NCBI RefSeq assembly: GCF_000585995.1
Contig: NZ_CP007410.1
Coordinates: forward strand, 5,635,001-5,699,000
From: Pseudomonas brassicacearum
GTDB taxonomy: Bacteria; Pseudomonadota; Gammaproteobacteria; Pseudomonadales; Pseudomonadaceae
Reading direction: 5' to 3'
DNA: 64,000 nucleotides
This document shows, one piece after another, positions 1 to 9,907 of this stretch. Position 1 is the first letter of the stretch. Each line of letters begins with the position of its first letter. A program made the position numbers and the translations under genes. Below the pieces are notes generated by a model. It did no database searches, was not told where the DNA came from, and worked only from the letters and a program-made list of their open reading frames with translations.

Positions 1-217
1 GCCTGACCGCGATCCACCCCGCCCACCCCGTCAGCTTCTGCAGCGGCGTCATGCTCAAGGTGATCAGCAGCAAGGTCAGCGTCCCCAACCCGAGACGATC
101 CACCAGTACCTTGCCCGGGTCAGGACCCAGTGAATTCATCAAAGCCTCGTACAGCCAGAACAACGGCCAGATCGCCGCCGCGACGAAGACGCCGATCCGC
201 CATATCGGGAAACGCAT
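1..217 (-). CDS. msrQ: MsrQ haem-binding membrane subunit (partial, N-terminal part)
   Basis: This is the first 72 codons of the membrane partner of MsrP; the rest lies beyond the window edge. MsrQ is a b-haem membrane protein that passes electrons from the respiratory quinone pool to periplasmic MsrP. The start ATG (217..215) shares one base with the msrP stop (TGATG), as expected for translational coupling. The visible sequence begins [15 protein letters not shown], followed by a hydrophobic helix and a second helix near residues 45-58, matching the family's N-terminus. Identification rests on position directly after msrP plus this membrane profile. Confidence 0.85.
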   Translation of the reverse strand, partial: MRFPIWRIGVFVAAAIWPLFWLYEALMNSLGPDPGKVLVDRLGLGTLTLLLITLSMTPLQKLTGWAGWIAVR

Positions 218-1230
218 CAGTAGTCCTTCCTCAAGTCCATCCCTGCATAAAGAGAAGCGACTTCATCCTGATAGCCGTTGAACATCAGCGTATCGCGAAC
301 GTTGGGACTGAACAGCCCACTCGGTAAGCGACGCTCATGGGCCTGGGTCCAGCGCGGGTGATCGACCGTCGGATTAACGTTGGCATAAAAACCGTATTCA
401 TCAGACGCGATGCTTTGCCAAGTCGTCTTCGGCTGCTCGCTCACCAGGCTGATGCGCACAATGGACTTCACACTTTTGAAACCGTACTTCCACGGCACCA
501 CCAGCCGCAACGGCGCACCGTTCTGGTTTGGGAGCTCTCGCCCGTACATCCCTACCGCCAGGATTGCCAGCGGGTTCATCGCCTCATCCAACCGCAAGCC
601 TTCCACATAAGGCCAGTCGATCAAGGCGAAGCCGGAGCGCTGTCCTGGCATGACCTTGGGATCCTGCAGGGTTTCGAAGCGAATGTATTTAGCCTTGGAA
701 GTAGGCTCGACCTGCTTGAGCAAAGCCGAGATGGGAAAACCAATCCACGGGATGACCATGGACCAGGCTTCGACACAGCGCAGGCGATAGATACGCTCTT
801 CCAACTGATAGGGCTTCATGAAGTCTTCCAGGCCATAACGGCCCGGCTTGCCCACCTCCCCGTCCACCACCACGCTCCAGGGCTCGGTTTTCAAGGATCC
901 GGCATTCGCCGCCGGGTCACCCTTGTCGGTCCCGAACTCATAGAAGTTGTTGTAATGGGTGGCGTCTTTGAACGGCGTGATTGACTCATCCTTGACCGTG
1001 ATCGCACCCCACTGGGTGGACGGCAGCTTCTCGGCAAACCAGGACGGTGCCTTGCCGGGCTCGACATCGGTATATCGCGCGGCATCGGCAGCACCCGCCC
1101 AACGCGGCAGGCTGCTCACGGCGAGACCCGCCATGGTTGCGCCCAGCATTTGACGACGGGATAGATAAAGGGATTCAGGCGTGACGTCCGATTCACGGCA
1201 GTCGGACGTCTTGGGGATCTTGATCAGCAT
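217..1230 (-). CDS. msrP: MsrP, periplasmic molybdopterin protein-methionine sulfoxide reductase
   Basis: MsrP (formerly YedY) reduces methionine sulfoxide in oxidised envelope proteins using a molybdopterin cofactor. The 337-residue product has a Tat signal: twin arginines at residues 25-26 in SRRQMLG, a hydrophobic stretch, and an AGA-type cleavage region near residue 47. Cys152 in YRLRCVEAW is the expected molybdenum ligand. The sulfite-oxidase fold follows (for example [11 protein letters not shown] near the C-terminus). It is the first gene of an msrPQ operon read toward the left edge. The chosen ATG gives a normal-length N-region before the Tat motif. Confidence 0.95.
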   Translation of the reverse strand: MLIKIPKTSDCRESDVTPESLYLSRRQMLGATMAGLAVSSLPRWAGAADAARYTDVEPGKAPSWFAEKLPSTQWGAITVKDESITPFKDATHYNNFYEFGTDKGDPAANAGSLKTEPWSVVVDGEVGKPGRYGLEDFMKPYQLEERIYRLRCVEAWSMVIPWIGFPISALLKQVEPTSKAKYIRFETLQDPKVMPGQRSGFALIDWPYVEGLRLDEAMNPLAILAVGMYGRELPNQNGAPLRLVVPWKYGFKSVKSIVRISLVSEQPKTTWQSIASDEYGFYANVNPTVDHPRWTQAHERRLPSGLFSPNVRDTLMFNGYQDEVASLYAGMDLRKDY

Positions 1231-1234
1231 GACA

Positions 1235-1278
1235 ACTCCGCAGTATTTGGAGGCAGATGCACCAATAGACTGCGGAGT
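1235..1278. repeat. 10-bp inverted repeat upstream of msrP
   Basis: ACTCCGCAGT at 1235-1244 is the perfect inverted complement of ACTGCGGAGT at 1269-1278, with 24 bases between. It lies just upstream of the msrP start and 28 bp beyond the pssA stop. It could be a regulator site for msrPQ or a weak pssA terminator stem; there is no T tract to favour the latter. Confidence 0.4.
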
Positions 1279-1305
1279 ATGGGGGAAATTACATTAAGGC
1301 AACGT

Positions 1306-2151
1306 TTAGCGTCGACGAAGACGCAGTAAGTATTGCACTGGTCCGGAAGCGGCATAGGCGAGGAACACCAACAGCAGAATACGCGGCGGATCACTGAAGA
1401 CCACCGCGAACACCAGCACCACCGCCAGAATCGCAACGAACGGCACGCGCCCCTTCAAATCCAGTTCCTTGAAGCTGTTGTACTTGATGTTGCTGACCAT
1501 CAACATCCCGGCCGCCGCGACCAACAGCGCCACCAGGAACGACATTTTCGAACCCTGGATACCGTAGTCGCTGAATGCCCAGACAACACCCGCCACCACA
1601 CCTGCCGCAGCCGGACTGGCCAGGCCGATGAAGTAACGTTTGTCAGCCTTGCCGACTTGCGTGTTGAAGCGTGCCAGGCGCAGCGCGGCACCCGCCACAT
1701 AGATGAAGGCGACCATCCAGCCGACCTTGCCCATGTCTCCCAGCGCCCAGCCGAACGCCAGCAAGGCGGGGGCCACGCCAAAGGCGACCATGTCGGACAG
1801 CGAATCGTATTCAGCGCCGAACGCACTCTGGGTATTGGTCATGCGGGCCACGCGCCCATCCAGACCGTCGAGCACCATGGCGACAAAGATCGCAATGGCA
1901 GCGAAGGCGAAGTAACGACTCGCCCCTGCACTATCACCAGCGCTCAACGCGGCCTGGGCGCTCATGGAACTGATGATGGAATAGAAACCGGCGAACAGGT
2001 TCGCGGTGGTGAACAGGTTCGGCAGCAGATAGATGCCACGATGCCGGACCTTACGGCCTTCAGCGTCATGGCCTTCCTCGACGTGTTCATCGATGGGTAG
2101 CAGGCTTTCGGCGTCAGGAGCCTGATTTGGCTCGTCGGGACGTTCAGTCAT
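1306..2151 (-). CDS. pssA: CDP-diacylglycerol-serine O-phosphatidyltransferase
   Basis: The enzyme makes phosphatidylserine, the precursor of phosphatidylethanolamine, from CDP-diacylglycerol and serine at the inner membrane. The CDP-alcohol phosphatidyltransferase signature is complete: D98-G-x2-A102-R103, then G112, D116 and D120. It is a multi-helix membrane protein (281 aa) with a soluble acidic N-terminus (residues 1-35), as in Pseudomonas type II PssA. It is transcribed in the same direction as ilvC but is separated from it by a strong terminator, so it probably has its own promoter in the 2152-2250 gap. Confidence 0.95.
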   Translation of the reverse strand: MTERPDEPNQAPDAESLLPIDEHVEEGHDAEGRKVRHRGIYLLPNLFTTANLFAGFYSIISSMSAQAALSAGDSAGASRYFAFAAIAIFVAMVLDGLDGRVARMTNTQSAFGAEYDSLSDMVAFGVAPALLAFGWALGDMGKVGWMVAFIYVAGAALRLARFNTQVGKADKRYFIGLASPAAAGVVAGVVWAFSDYGIQGSKMSFLVALLVAAAGMLMVSNIKYNSFKELDLKGRVPFVAILAVVLVFAVVFSDPPRILLLVFLAYAASGPVQYLLRLRRR

Positions 2152-2252
2152 GGACAGTACCTTGCAACGGTGTGAAAAAATTCGACAGGTGTCTGGGACG
2201 ACGGTTCGGCCGCAAACGATGCAGCTTTATACCAGAAGCCACCGCCCAAACG

Positions 2253-2279
2253 AAAAAACGCGGCCAGGGCCGCGTTTTT
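2253..2279 (-). terminator. Rho-independent terminator of the ilv operon
   Basis: A 7-bp GC stem (CGCGGCC / GGCCGCG) with a two-base loop is flanked by A6 on one side and T5 on the other, so it can act on both strands. It follows the ilvC stop on the minus strand by about 17 bp and insulates pssA from the ilv operon. Confidence 0.85.
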
Positions 2280-2295
2280 CGATCAAGCTCGCGAC

Positions 2296-3321
<1,026 letters not shown>

Positions 3322-3358
3322 CTATATCCCGGCCGTTCAGGCCATTCGCTAATTTGGT

Positions 3359-3850
3359 TTAGATGCTCAGTACTTTGTCGCCACGGGCAATCCCGGTGAC
3401 GCCACTGCGTACGGTTTCCAGAATCGAGGCAGTGCCGATCGATTGAATGAAGCTGTCGAGCTTGTCGCTGGTACCGGTCAACTGAACGGTATAGACGCTG
3501 GCGCTGACATCGACGATCTGCCCACGATAAATATCGGTAGTGCGTTTGATCTCGGCGCGCTGGGCGCCGGTGGCCTTGACCTTGACCAGCATCAGCTCGC
3601 GCTCGATGTGAGCACTTTCCGACAGGTCCACCAGCTTGACCACCTCGATCAGCTTGTTCAGGTTTTTGGTGATCTGCTCAATGACTTCATCGTGACCAAC
3701 AGTGGTCAGCGTCAGACGCGACAGGGTCGGGTCTTCGGTTGGCGCCACAGTCAGGCTTTCGATGTTGTAGTTGCGCTGCGAGAACAGGCCCACAACACGA
3801 GACAGCGCACCCGGTTCGTTTTCCAGAAGCAGGGAAATAATATGTCGCAT
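3359..3850 (-). CDS. ilvN: Acetolactate synthase small (regulatory) subunit
   Basis: This is the valine-sensing partner of the catalytic subunit encoded just upstream (also named ilvH). The 163-aa product starts MRHIISLLLENEPGALSR; an ACT domain occupies about residues 3-75, followed by the C-terminal ALS_ss domain. An upstream in-frame Met would add ten residues that overlap ilvI and lack family similarity. The chosen start sits 2 bp after the ilvI stop, consistent with translational coupling and equimolar subunits. Confidence 0.95.
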   Translation of the reverse strand: MRHIISLLLENEPGALSRVVGLFSQRNYNIESLTVAPTEDPTLSRLTLTTVGHDEVIEQITKNLNKLIEVVKLVDLSESAHIERELMLVKVKATGAQRAEIKRTTDIYRGQIVDVSASVYTVQLTGTSDKLDSFIQSIGTASILETVRSGVTGIARGDKVLSI

Positions 3851-3852
3851 GA

Positions 3853-5586
3853 TTAGGTACGCTCCGTCTTGCTCAGCCACATATCGCGCATGGAGCCGTC
3901 TTTGATCTGCATCGGGTAGACGTGCTCACTGGTGTCGACCGAAATATCGATGACCACCAGACGGTCCTTCATGGCGAACGCTTCCTCCATCTTCGACTTC
4001 AAATCCTTCGATTCGGTGATGCGCATGCCGACGTGACCATAGGCCTCTGCAAGCTTGACGAAATCAGGCAACGATTCCATGTAGGAGTGCGAGTGACGGC
4101 TACCGTAGCTCATGTCCTGCCACTGGCGAACCATACCCAGCACTCCGTTGTTCAGGATCACGATCTTCACCGGCAGACCGTATTGCAGGCAGGTGGACAG
4201 CTCCTGGATGTTCATCTGGATGCTGCCCTCGCCCGTGACACAGGCAACGTCGGCATCCGGAAAGCTCAACTGGATACCCATGGCCGCCGGGAAACCGAAG
4301 CCCATGGTGCCCAGGCCACCGGAGTTGATCCAGCGGTTGGGCTTGTTGAACTTGTAGTACTGCGCGGCGAACATCTGGTGCTGGCCCACGTCGGAGGTCA
4401 CAAAGGCATCGCCCTTGGTCACTTCGCACAGGGTCTCGATCACGGTCTGCGGCTTGATCACGCTGCCGTCGCCCTTGTCGTAAGGGAACAGGCCACGGTC
4501 GCCGCGCCATTCATCCACTTGCTTCCACCAACTGGCCACGGACTCCTTGTTCGGTGTCTCGCCAATTTCCTTGAGGATGGCGACCATTTCGGTCAGCACG
4601 CTTTCTACAGGACCGACAATTGGCACGTCTGCCTTGATGGTCTTGGAGATGGAAGCCGGATCGATGTCGATGTGGATGATCTTGGCGTTCGGGCAGAACT
4701 TCGCCGGGCCGTTGATGACACGGTCGTCGAAACGCGCGCCGACTGCCAGGATCACATCGGCATGGTGCATCGCCAGGTTGGCGGTGTAGCTGCCGTGCAT
4801 GCCGAGCATACCGATAAACTGACGGTCGGTGCCCGGGTAGGCGCCCAGCCCCATCAAGGTATTGGTGACAGGCAGGTTGAGCATTTTCGCCAGCTCGGTC
4901 AGCGGCGCGGAGCCATTACCGAGGATCACGCCACCACCCGAGTACAGCACTGGGCGCTTGGCCGCCAGCAGCATTTCGGCGGCCTTGCGGATTTGCCCGG
5001 AGTGCCCGCGTACGGCCGGGCTGTAGGAGCGCAGCTTGGCTTTTTTCGGGAAGATGTATTCGAACTTCTCGGCCGGGTTGGTCATGTCTTTCGGAACATC
5101 GACCACGACCGGGCCCGGACGACCGGACTCGGCCAGGTAGAAGGCCTTCTTCATGACTTCCGGGATCTCCGACGCGTGCTTGATCATGAAGCTGTGCTTC
5201 ACGATCGGCCGGGAGATACCGATCATGTCGGTTTCCTGGAATGCATCGGTGCCAACCAGGGTGCTGGGCACCTGGCCGGAGATGATCACCATCGGGATGG
5301 AGTCCATGTACGCCGTGGCGATCCCGGTGATGGCGTTCGTGGCGCCTGGACCGGAAGTCACCAGTACCACGCCGGCCTTGCCGGTGGCACGGGCATAGCC
5401 GTCAGCCATATGGGTCGCCGCTTGCTCGTGACGAACCAGGATGTGGGTCACTTCCGGCTCTTTGAACAGGGCATCATAGACATGAAGAAGAGCACCACCA
5501 GGGTACCCGTAGATATACTTGACGCCTTCGTCACGCAAAAAGCGGACGAGCATCTCACCGCCAGATAAAAGCTCCACGTTGTTCAC
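3853..5586 (-). CDS. ilvI: Acetolactate synthase large (catalytic) subunit
   Basis: This thiamine-diphosphate enzyme condenses two pyruvates, or pyruvate and 2-oxobutyrate, in the first committed step to branched-chain amino acids. The 577 residues show the N-terminal ThDP pyrimidine domain with the catalytic glutamate in [16 protein letters not shown], a central FAD-type domain, and the C-terminal ThDP-binding motif beginning GEGSIQMN and ending ILNNGVLG. It is the first gene of the ilvI-ilvN-ilvC operon. Unusually long untranslated DNA (about 250 nt from the best promoter) precedes the start. Confidence 0.96.
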   Translation of the reverse strand: MNNVELLSGGEMLVRFLRDEGVKYIYGYPGGALLHVYDALFKEPEVTHILVRHEQAATHMADGYARATGKAGVVLVTSGPGATNAITGIATAYMDSIPMVIISGQVPSTLVGTDAFQETDMIGISRPIVKHSFMIKHASEIPEVMKKAFYLAESGRPGPVVVDVPKDMTNPAEKFEYIFPKKAKLRSYSPAVRGHSGQIRKAAEMLLAAKRPVLYSGGGVILGNGSAPLTELAKMLNLPVTNTLMGLGAYPGTDRQFIGMLGMHGSYTANLAMHHADVILAVGARFDDRVINGPAKFCPNAKIIHIDIDPASISKTIKADVPIVGPVESVLTEMVAILKEIGETPNKESVASWWKQVDEWRGDRGLFPYDKGDGSVIKPQTVIETLCEVTKGDAFVTSDVGQHQMFAAQYYKFNKPNRWINSGGLGTMGFGFPAAMGIQLSFPDADVACVTGEGSIQMNIQELSTCLQYGLPVKIVILNNGVLGMVRQWQDMSYGSRHSHSYMESLPDFVKLAEAYGHVGMRITESKDLKSKMEEAFAMKDRLVVIDISVDTSEHVYPMQIKDGSMRDMWLSKTERT

Positions 5587-5842
5587 CTCTAAAACGCCAG
5601 AATACCGACCCTCAAAAGGGGACGGGTCTTAATAGGTTTACTTCTCGGCAGAGCATGAGCGACGGTGGTCGCCGACTACGTCAGCACTGACTGAGCAAGT
5701 ATTGGGATCGTCCCAAGTGTTGCGGGTCTTTCCCACCCAGCGCGAGGTAACGCGTTGCGGGTGTAACAGGTCGGCGCGGATGTGCGCCTCATGATCTGCC
5801 GAGTGGGTCTGCTTCTGGCAGTCCCTCTACAGCGGACTTTGG
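5587..5842 (-). promoter_or_regulatory. Long hairpin-containing leader of the ilv operon
   Basis: About 250 bases separate the candidate promoter from ilvI. On the minus strand the stretch contains short hairpins, such as TGGGA-CGA-TCCCA (around 5702-5716) and CGCG-TTACCT-CGCG (around 5740-5754), and the 9-mer ACCCGCAAC twice (5719-5727 and 5753-5761). A 38-codon frame begins ATGAGGCGC near 5792, but it is not rich in Ile, Leu or Val, so a classical leader peptide is not apparent. Whether this is an attenuator is inference. Upstream of 5871, to 5977, I see nothing further except the promoter region of the divergent gene. Confidence 0.35.
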
Positions 5843-5871
5843 ATTCTTCTGTTTCGCCTTCTGCAAGTCAA
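5843..5871 (-). promoter_or_regulatory. Candidate sigma-70 promoter for ilvI
   Basis: On the minus strand TTGACT (5871..5866) and AAGAAT (5848..5843) are separated by 17 bases, matching five and four of six consensus positions. The implied start of transcription is near 5836. Confidence 0.35.
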
Positions 5872-5977
5872 GTCGTCAATGTACTTTATTCGAACTAAGC
5901 ACATGAGAACGCAAGAAAAAACCTTTAAACGGCAACTGTGTTAGCTTCAATTGCGCAACCCATGACAAGGAAACAGC

Positions 5978-6400
5978 ATGCGAATGTTCTTCTTGACGGC
6001 CAGCCTGCTGGTTGGCCTGAGCCCGATGTGCATGGCCGGTCAGGTCTACAAATGGGTCGATGCCCAGGGGGTCACCCACTTCGGATCCCAGCCGCCCCAA
6101 GACGCGGAGGCCACGACCGTGATCAAGTCTTCGCCGTCCGTCGCCAAGCCGCCCGCACCGCCTTCCGGCGGGCCCATTGGCGACCAGAAGGCGATCGATA
6201 AAGAGGTCAAGAAACAGATTGCCGAGCAGCAAGCCCAGCTCAAGGCATTCTGCGAACAGGCCCGGACCAACCTGGCGCAGTTACAGAACAACCCGCGGGT
6301 ACGTGAAGACGTAGAAGGGGAAATGCGCCGCCTCACTGGCGAAGAGCGGCGCCAGCGCATCGAGGAAACCCGCAAGCAGATCGATGAGCATTGCCAGTAA
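5978..6400 (+). CDS. DUF4124 domain protein, secreted
   Basis: The 140-residue protein has a clear Sec signal peptide (MRMFFLTASLLVGLSPMCMA) followed immediately by the short DUF4124 motif QVYKWVDAQGVTHFGSQPP, common in small periplasmic proteins of Pseudomonas with unknown function. The middle is Pro/Ala rich, and the last 80 residues are charged and probably helical (repeated Glu/Gln/Lys/Arg, including EERRQRIEETRKQID), suggesting a coiled coil. A good Shine-Dalgarno (AAGGAA) precedes the ATG. It sits alone between the divergent ilv operon and the convergent yqcC-like gene. No specific function can be assigned. Confidence 0.85.
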   Translation: MRMFFLTASLLVGLSPMCMAGQVYKWVDAQGVTHFGSQPPQDAEATTVIKSSPSVAKPPAPPSGGPIGDQKAIDKEVKKQIAEQQAQLKAFCEQARTNLAQLQNNPRVREDVEGEMRRLTGEERRQRIEETRKQIDEHCQ

Positions 6401-6406
6401 GGTCGG

Positions 6407-6736
6407 TCAGCCGACGTTGCTGATCATCTGATCGAACTGCGCCAACAGCCGCTGCAACTCCACGCCCTGCCCGGGGCGCTGGGCATAGACCATTTCCGCC
6501 ATGGCGAGGATGCCCGAGGCGTTGGGCAGCGGCAGGTCATTTTCCAGGATGGCTTTCATCCGCGGCAGGAAAATCCATTGCAGCCATTGCTCGAAGTCCA
6601 GGGTGTCGACCGCGAACGGTTCGACACTGGCCAACGCCTCGGCCGAAGGCGAAACGTCGCTCCACCAGCCCTGGACCCGCAACTCCCGTTCGATCAGCAG
6701 CAACTGATCGGCAATCTGGGGAAAACGTGCATCCAT
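6407..6736 (-). CDS. YqcC family protein
   Basis: The 109-aa acidic protein begins MDARFPQIADQLLLIERELR and contains the Trp-rich pattern typical of YqcC: VQGWW, LDFEQWLQWIFLPRM. YqcC is a small conserved all-alpha protein of unknown role, often next to tRNA-modification genes in enterics. Here its ATG shares one base with the stop of the TPR lipoprotein gene (TGATG), so the two are translationally coupled, with mrcB further upstream in the same direction. Confidence 0.85.
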   Translation of the reverse strand: MDARFPQIADQLLLIERELRVQGWWSDVSPSAEALASVEPFAVDTLDFEQWLQWIFLPRMKAILENDLPLPNASGILAMAEMVYAQRPGQGVELQRLLAQFDQMISNVG

Positions 6737-7455
6737 CAGAGCGATACCTTGGCCTTCTGACGGGCCAACGCGGCACCAGCCGAGTCGCCCTGTTTCTCAC
6801 GAGCCTGGGCAATCAATTCCCACAGGCTGGCCTGAAGCGCCGGACGACCACTGCTGAAGGTCAGGCCACGACGGGCGAGTTGTTCAGCTTGCGGCGCATC
6901 ACCCTGGGCCATGCGCACTTGGGCCAGGCGATAAAGCACCTGCGGTTCCCGCGGCGCTACACGCTGGGCACGCTCCAGACTGGAAGACGCACCGTTGAGG
7001 TCGCCCCCGGCCTGCTGCTGTTGCGCAGTGGTGAGCAGGGCCAGTACCGGACCGTCCAATTGTTCATCGGCGGACAAACCGCCCGAACGGGTGGACGGAA
7101 TGCTGCTCGGCGTCGAAGGCATGCTGTAGCTGCCCTGATCGACCGGCGAGGTCTCGATAGGTCCCGGCGTGATGGGGCCCGGCGTGATCGGTGTGCTGCT
7201 GATCGGCGCCGAGGTCACGGCTCCACCACCCGGCACCATCACCACGACACCGGTGTCGCCTTGGGGAATCGCCTGGGTCTGGCCTTGCACTGGCCGCTTC
7301 ACGGTCGTTTGCCGGAAACCGCCGTTGGCCGAGACCCGCTCACTGTTGGAAACCGCCGTGCCGGAGTCGACCACCGGAATCGAACCGCGCTGTACGGTAG
7401 AGCAACCACTGAGCAAAGCCACGGCCGTTACCGCTGGAATCAACCACTTGTTCAC
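6736..7455 (-). CDS. Putative lipoprotein with C-terminal TPR-like repeats
   Basis: The N-terminus MNKWLIPAVTAVALLSGC is a lipoprotein signal with lipobox LSGC, so Cys18 is the probable lipidated residue. A low-complexity linker rich in Pro, Gly, Thr and Ile (repeats of TPITPGPI) spans about residues 60-130. The last 80 residues contain two or three TPR-like helical repeats (for example EPQVLYRLAQVRMAQGDAPQAEQLARRG). The gene follows mrcB by 16 bp and probably shares its transcript, as in PAO1 (PA4699-PA4700). An envelope role linked to peptidoglycan synthesis is inferred from context only. Confidence 0.8.
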   Translation of the reverse strand: MNKWLIPAVTAVALLSGCSTVQRGSIPVVDSGTAVSNSERVSANGGFRQTTVKRPVQGQTQAIPQGDTGVVVMVPGGGAVTSAPISSTPITPGPITPGPIETSPVDQGSYSMPSTPSSIPSTRSGGLSADEQLDGPVLALLTTAQQQQAGGDLNGASSSLERAQRVAPREPQVLYRLAQVRMAQGDAPQAEQLARRGLTFSSGRPALQASLWELIAQAREKQGDSAGAALARQKAKVSL

Positions 7456-7471
7456 TTGAAACCCTCTTTGC

Positions 7472-9790
7472 TTAATTCATCCAGTCCTTGACCCAATCCA
7501 TCACCGACTCGGCGGGATTCGTGCCGCCACAGGCAGCACCGGGTGGCGGCTCGCTGCCGCGAATATACGGCATCTGTACGGCGCCCGGGCAATTGGCGTC
7601 GGAACCTTGTCCGGTGCGCGAATCGACCCAGGCCTGAACGATGTTGTCCGGTTGCGGCATGTCCAGGGGCAACGGGTCGGCCTTGCGCATGAAACTGGTC
7701 CAGACCTGCAACGCGCCGGTGGCACCGGTGAACGGGGTCTTGCCGTTGTCATCCCGTCCGAGCCAGACCACGGCCAGCAGATCCTGGCTGAAGCCGGCGA
7801 ACCAACTGTCACGCGAATCGTTACTGGTACCGGTCTTGCCTGCCAGGTTCAGGGTCCGAGGCAACACGTTATAAACCGAACTGCCGGTACCTTCACGCAT
7901 GACCCGCTGCATAGCGCTCTGGATCAGATAAATAGAAGCCGGATCAAACCGCTGCTGGATCTGGAACGGATAACGCTTGAGCGGTTCGCCATCGGCGGTC
8001 AGCACACTGCGGATCCCGCGCATAGGCGTATTGAAACCACCGTTGGCCAGCGTCTGGTACATGGCGGCCACCTCGATTGGCGTGAGGCCACCGGCCCCCA
8101 GCAGCATCGACGGAAACGCCGGGAATTCGCGGCTTACCCCCAGGCGCGCCAGGGTCTTGAGTACGTTCGGCACACCCACTTCCAGCCCGAGGCGAGCCGT
8201 CGAGAGGTTGTAGGAATGCGCCAGCCCCTGGTACAGGAATACCGTGCCGTGGGAGCGACGATCATAGTTCTGTGGCTTCCAGACTTGGCCGTCCGCGCCC
8301 TTGACCGAGAACGTCTCGTCCGACAACCAACTGGTCAGCGTGTACTGGCTCGGTTTCTCCAGCGCGGTGAGGTACACCGCAGGCTTGATCAGGGAGCCAA
8401 TCGGGCGGACCGCATCCAGCGCCCGATTGAAGCCGGCGAAGCTGGCCTGGCGACTGCCGATCATGGCCTGGACTTCGCCAGTCTCCGGGTTGGTCACCAC
8501 CATGGCGGCTTCGACCTCTTCGGCGCCCTTGCGCCCGCCCAGCCGTTTGAAGGTGTCCTCGACCGACGCTTCGGCCTTCATTTGCAGGATCGGGTCGAAA
8601 CTGGTGAAGATCCGCAGGCCCTCTTCGGTCAAGTCTTCGTCACGGTAATCTTGACGCAGTTGGCGCTTGACCAGGTCCATGAAGCCGGGGAACGAGCTGT
8701 CCGCCAGACTGCCGCGCTTGGTCACGCCCAGTGGCATTTTCTTTGCCGCTTCGACCTGCTCGGCCGTTGCCACGCCTTGTTGTTGTAGCAGGTCGAGCAC
8801 CAGGTTGCGCCGCTCGAGGGCACGTTCCGGATTACGCCGCGGGTTGTAGGAAGAAGGCCCCTTGACCATGCCCACCAGCAACGCCACCTGATGCAGCTTG
8901 AGCTCGGACAACGGCTGGCTGAAGAAGAACTGGCTGGCGAGGCCGAAACCGTGCACCGCCCGCTGACCGTCCTGGCCGATGAAGACCTCGTTGAGGTACG
9001 CCTCCAGGATCTCCTGCTTGTCGTAGTGCATCTCCAGCAGCAGCGCCATCATGGCTTCGGTGAGCTTGCGGGTGAGACTGCGCTCGTTGGTCAGGTAGAA
9101 GTTCTTGACCAACTGTTGGGTCAGGGTACTGCCACCCTGGCGCATATGGCCCGAGGACGTGTTGACCCAGACAGCCCGGGCAATCGACTTGGGCGAGACA
9201 CCGAAGTGATGATAGAAGTCGCGGTCTTCGACGGCGATCAGCGTATCGAGCAGGAACGGCGGCACCTGGTCGATCTTGATCAGGATCCGGTCTTCGAGAT
9301 TCTTCGGGTACAGACCACCAATCAGCAGCGGCTCAAGGCGTACCACCGACAGGCTCGCGTTGTTGGCGCCGGTCAGCGCTGCCACGTAGTCGCCGGAGAA
9401 ACGCACCCGCACCGGTTGCGCCTGCTCCATGCCCTCGTAGAACTGGAAGCCACGGGTATTGAGGTCGACGGTATTGCCATTGACCGAGGCCGCGCCCGGG
9501 CCATTGGCCACGCTTTCACGGCGATAGCCCAAGGCATCGAGTTCGGTCAGGAAGTCTTCCTTGCTCAGCTTTTGTCCGACGAACAGCTCCAACGGCCGGG
9601 CGTAGACCTTGGCCGGAATGGTCCAGCGCTTGCCGGAGAACTTCTCCTGGACCACGGCATCGAGATAGACCGCAAAACCGGCGAGCACGACGAGGCCAAC
9701 CAGGCTGAGTTTAAGGGCCCAGCCCAGCCAGGGCCGCAGGCGGCTGGCGGGTGGTTTCTTGGGGGTGCGGGGGGATCGGGTACGAGTCAT
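7472..9790 (-). CDS. mrcB: Penicillin-binding protein 1B
   Basis: This is a bifunctional class A PBP that polymerises and cross-links peptidoglycan. The 772-aa protein has a basic cytoplasmic tail, one membrane helix (about residues 26-46), a UB2H-type region and a GT51 glycosyltransferase domain with AVEDRDFYHHFG (catalytic Glu) and RQGGSTLTQQLVKN. The transpeptidase domain carries SLIK (active serine), SYN and KTGT motifs. The length matches Pseudomonas PBP1b. The gene is divergent from the kinase/P-loop gene with 117 bp between the start codons, and heads an operon with the TPR lipoprotein and YqcC genes. Confidence 0.96.
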   Translation of the reverse strand: MTRTRSPRTPKKPPASRLRPWLGWALKLSLVGLVVLAGFAVYLDAVVQEKFSGKRWTIPAKVYARPLELFVGQKLSKEDFLTELDALGYRRESVANGPGAASVNGNTVDLNTRGFQFYEGMEQAQPVRVRFSGDYVAALTGANNASLSVVRLEPLLIGGLYPKNLEDRILIKIDQVPPFLLDTLIAVEDRDFYHHFGVSPKSIARAVWVNTSSGHMRQGGSTLTQQLVKNFYLTNERSLTRKLTEAMMALLLEMHYDKQEILEAYLNEVFIGQDGQRAVHGFGLASQFFFSQPLSELKLHQVALLVGMVKGPSSYNPRRNPERALERRNLVLDLLQQQGVATAEQVEAAKKMPLGVTKRGSLADSSFPGFMDLVKRQLRQDYRDEDLTEEGLRIFTSFDPILQMKAEASVEDTFKRLGGRKGAEEVEAAMVVTNPETGEVQAMIGSRQASFAGFNRALDAVRPIGSLIKPAVYLTALEKPSQYTLTSWLSDETFSVKGADGQVWKPQNYDRRSHGTVFLYQGLAHSYNLSTARLGLEVGVPNVLKTLARLGVSREFPAFPSMLLGAGGLTPIEVAAMYQTLANGGFNTPMRGIRSVLTADGEPLKRYPFQIQQRFDPASIYLIQSAMQRVMREGTGSSVYNVLPRTLNLAGKTGTSNDSRDSWFAGFSQDLLAVVWLGRDDNGKTPFTGATGALQVWTSFMRKADPLPLDMPQPDNIVQAWVDSRTGQGSDANCPGAVQMPYIRGSEPPPGAACGGTNPAESVMDWVKDWMN

Positions 9791-9907
9791 GGCGGCGGAT
9801 TATACGCACTTTGCGGCGGTTCAACATGAGGCCGACGAGGTTTGCGTTAGCGCGGCTTGCCGCCATAATGACGGCCTTGAATTTTCCCAGACTCTGAAGG
9901 ATCGCCC

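Noticed and set aside
3922..5568. A 548-codon frame antisense to ilvI
   Set aside because: It is a complement-strand shadow of a strongly conserved gene, with composition typical of antisense frames.
5675..5793. A 38-codon frame in the ilv leader as an attenuator peptide
   Set aside because: It has no run of Ile, Val or Leu codons and no clear ribosome binding site.
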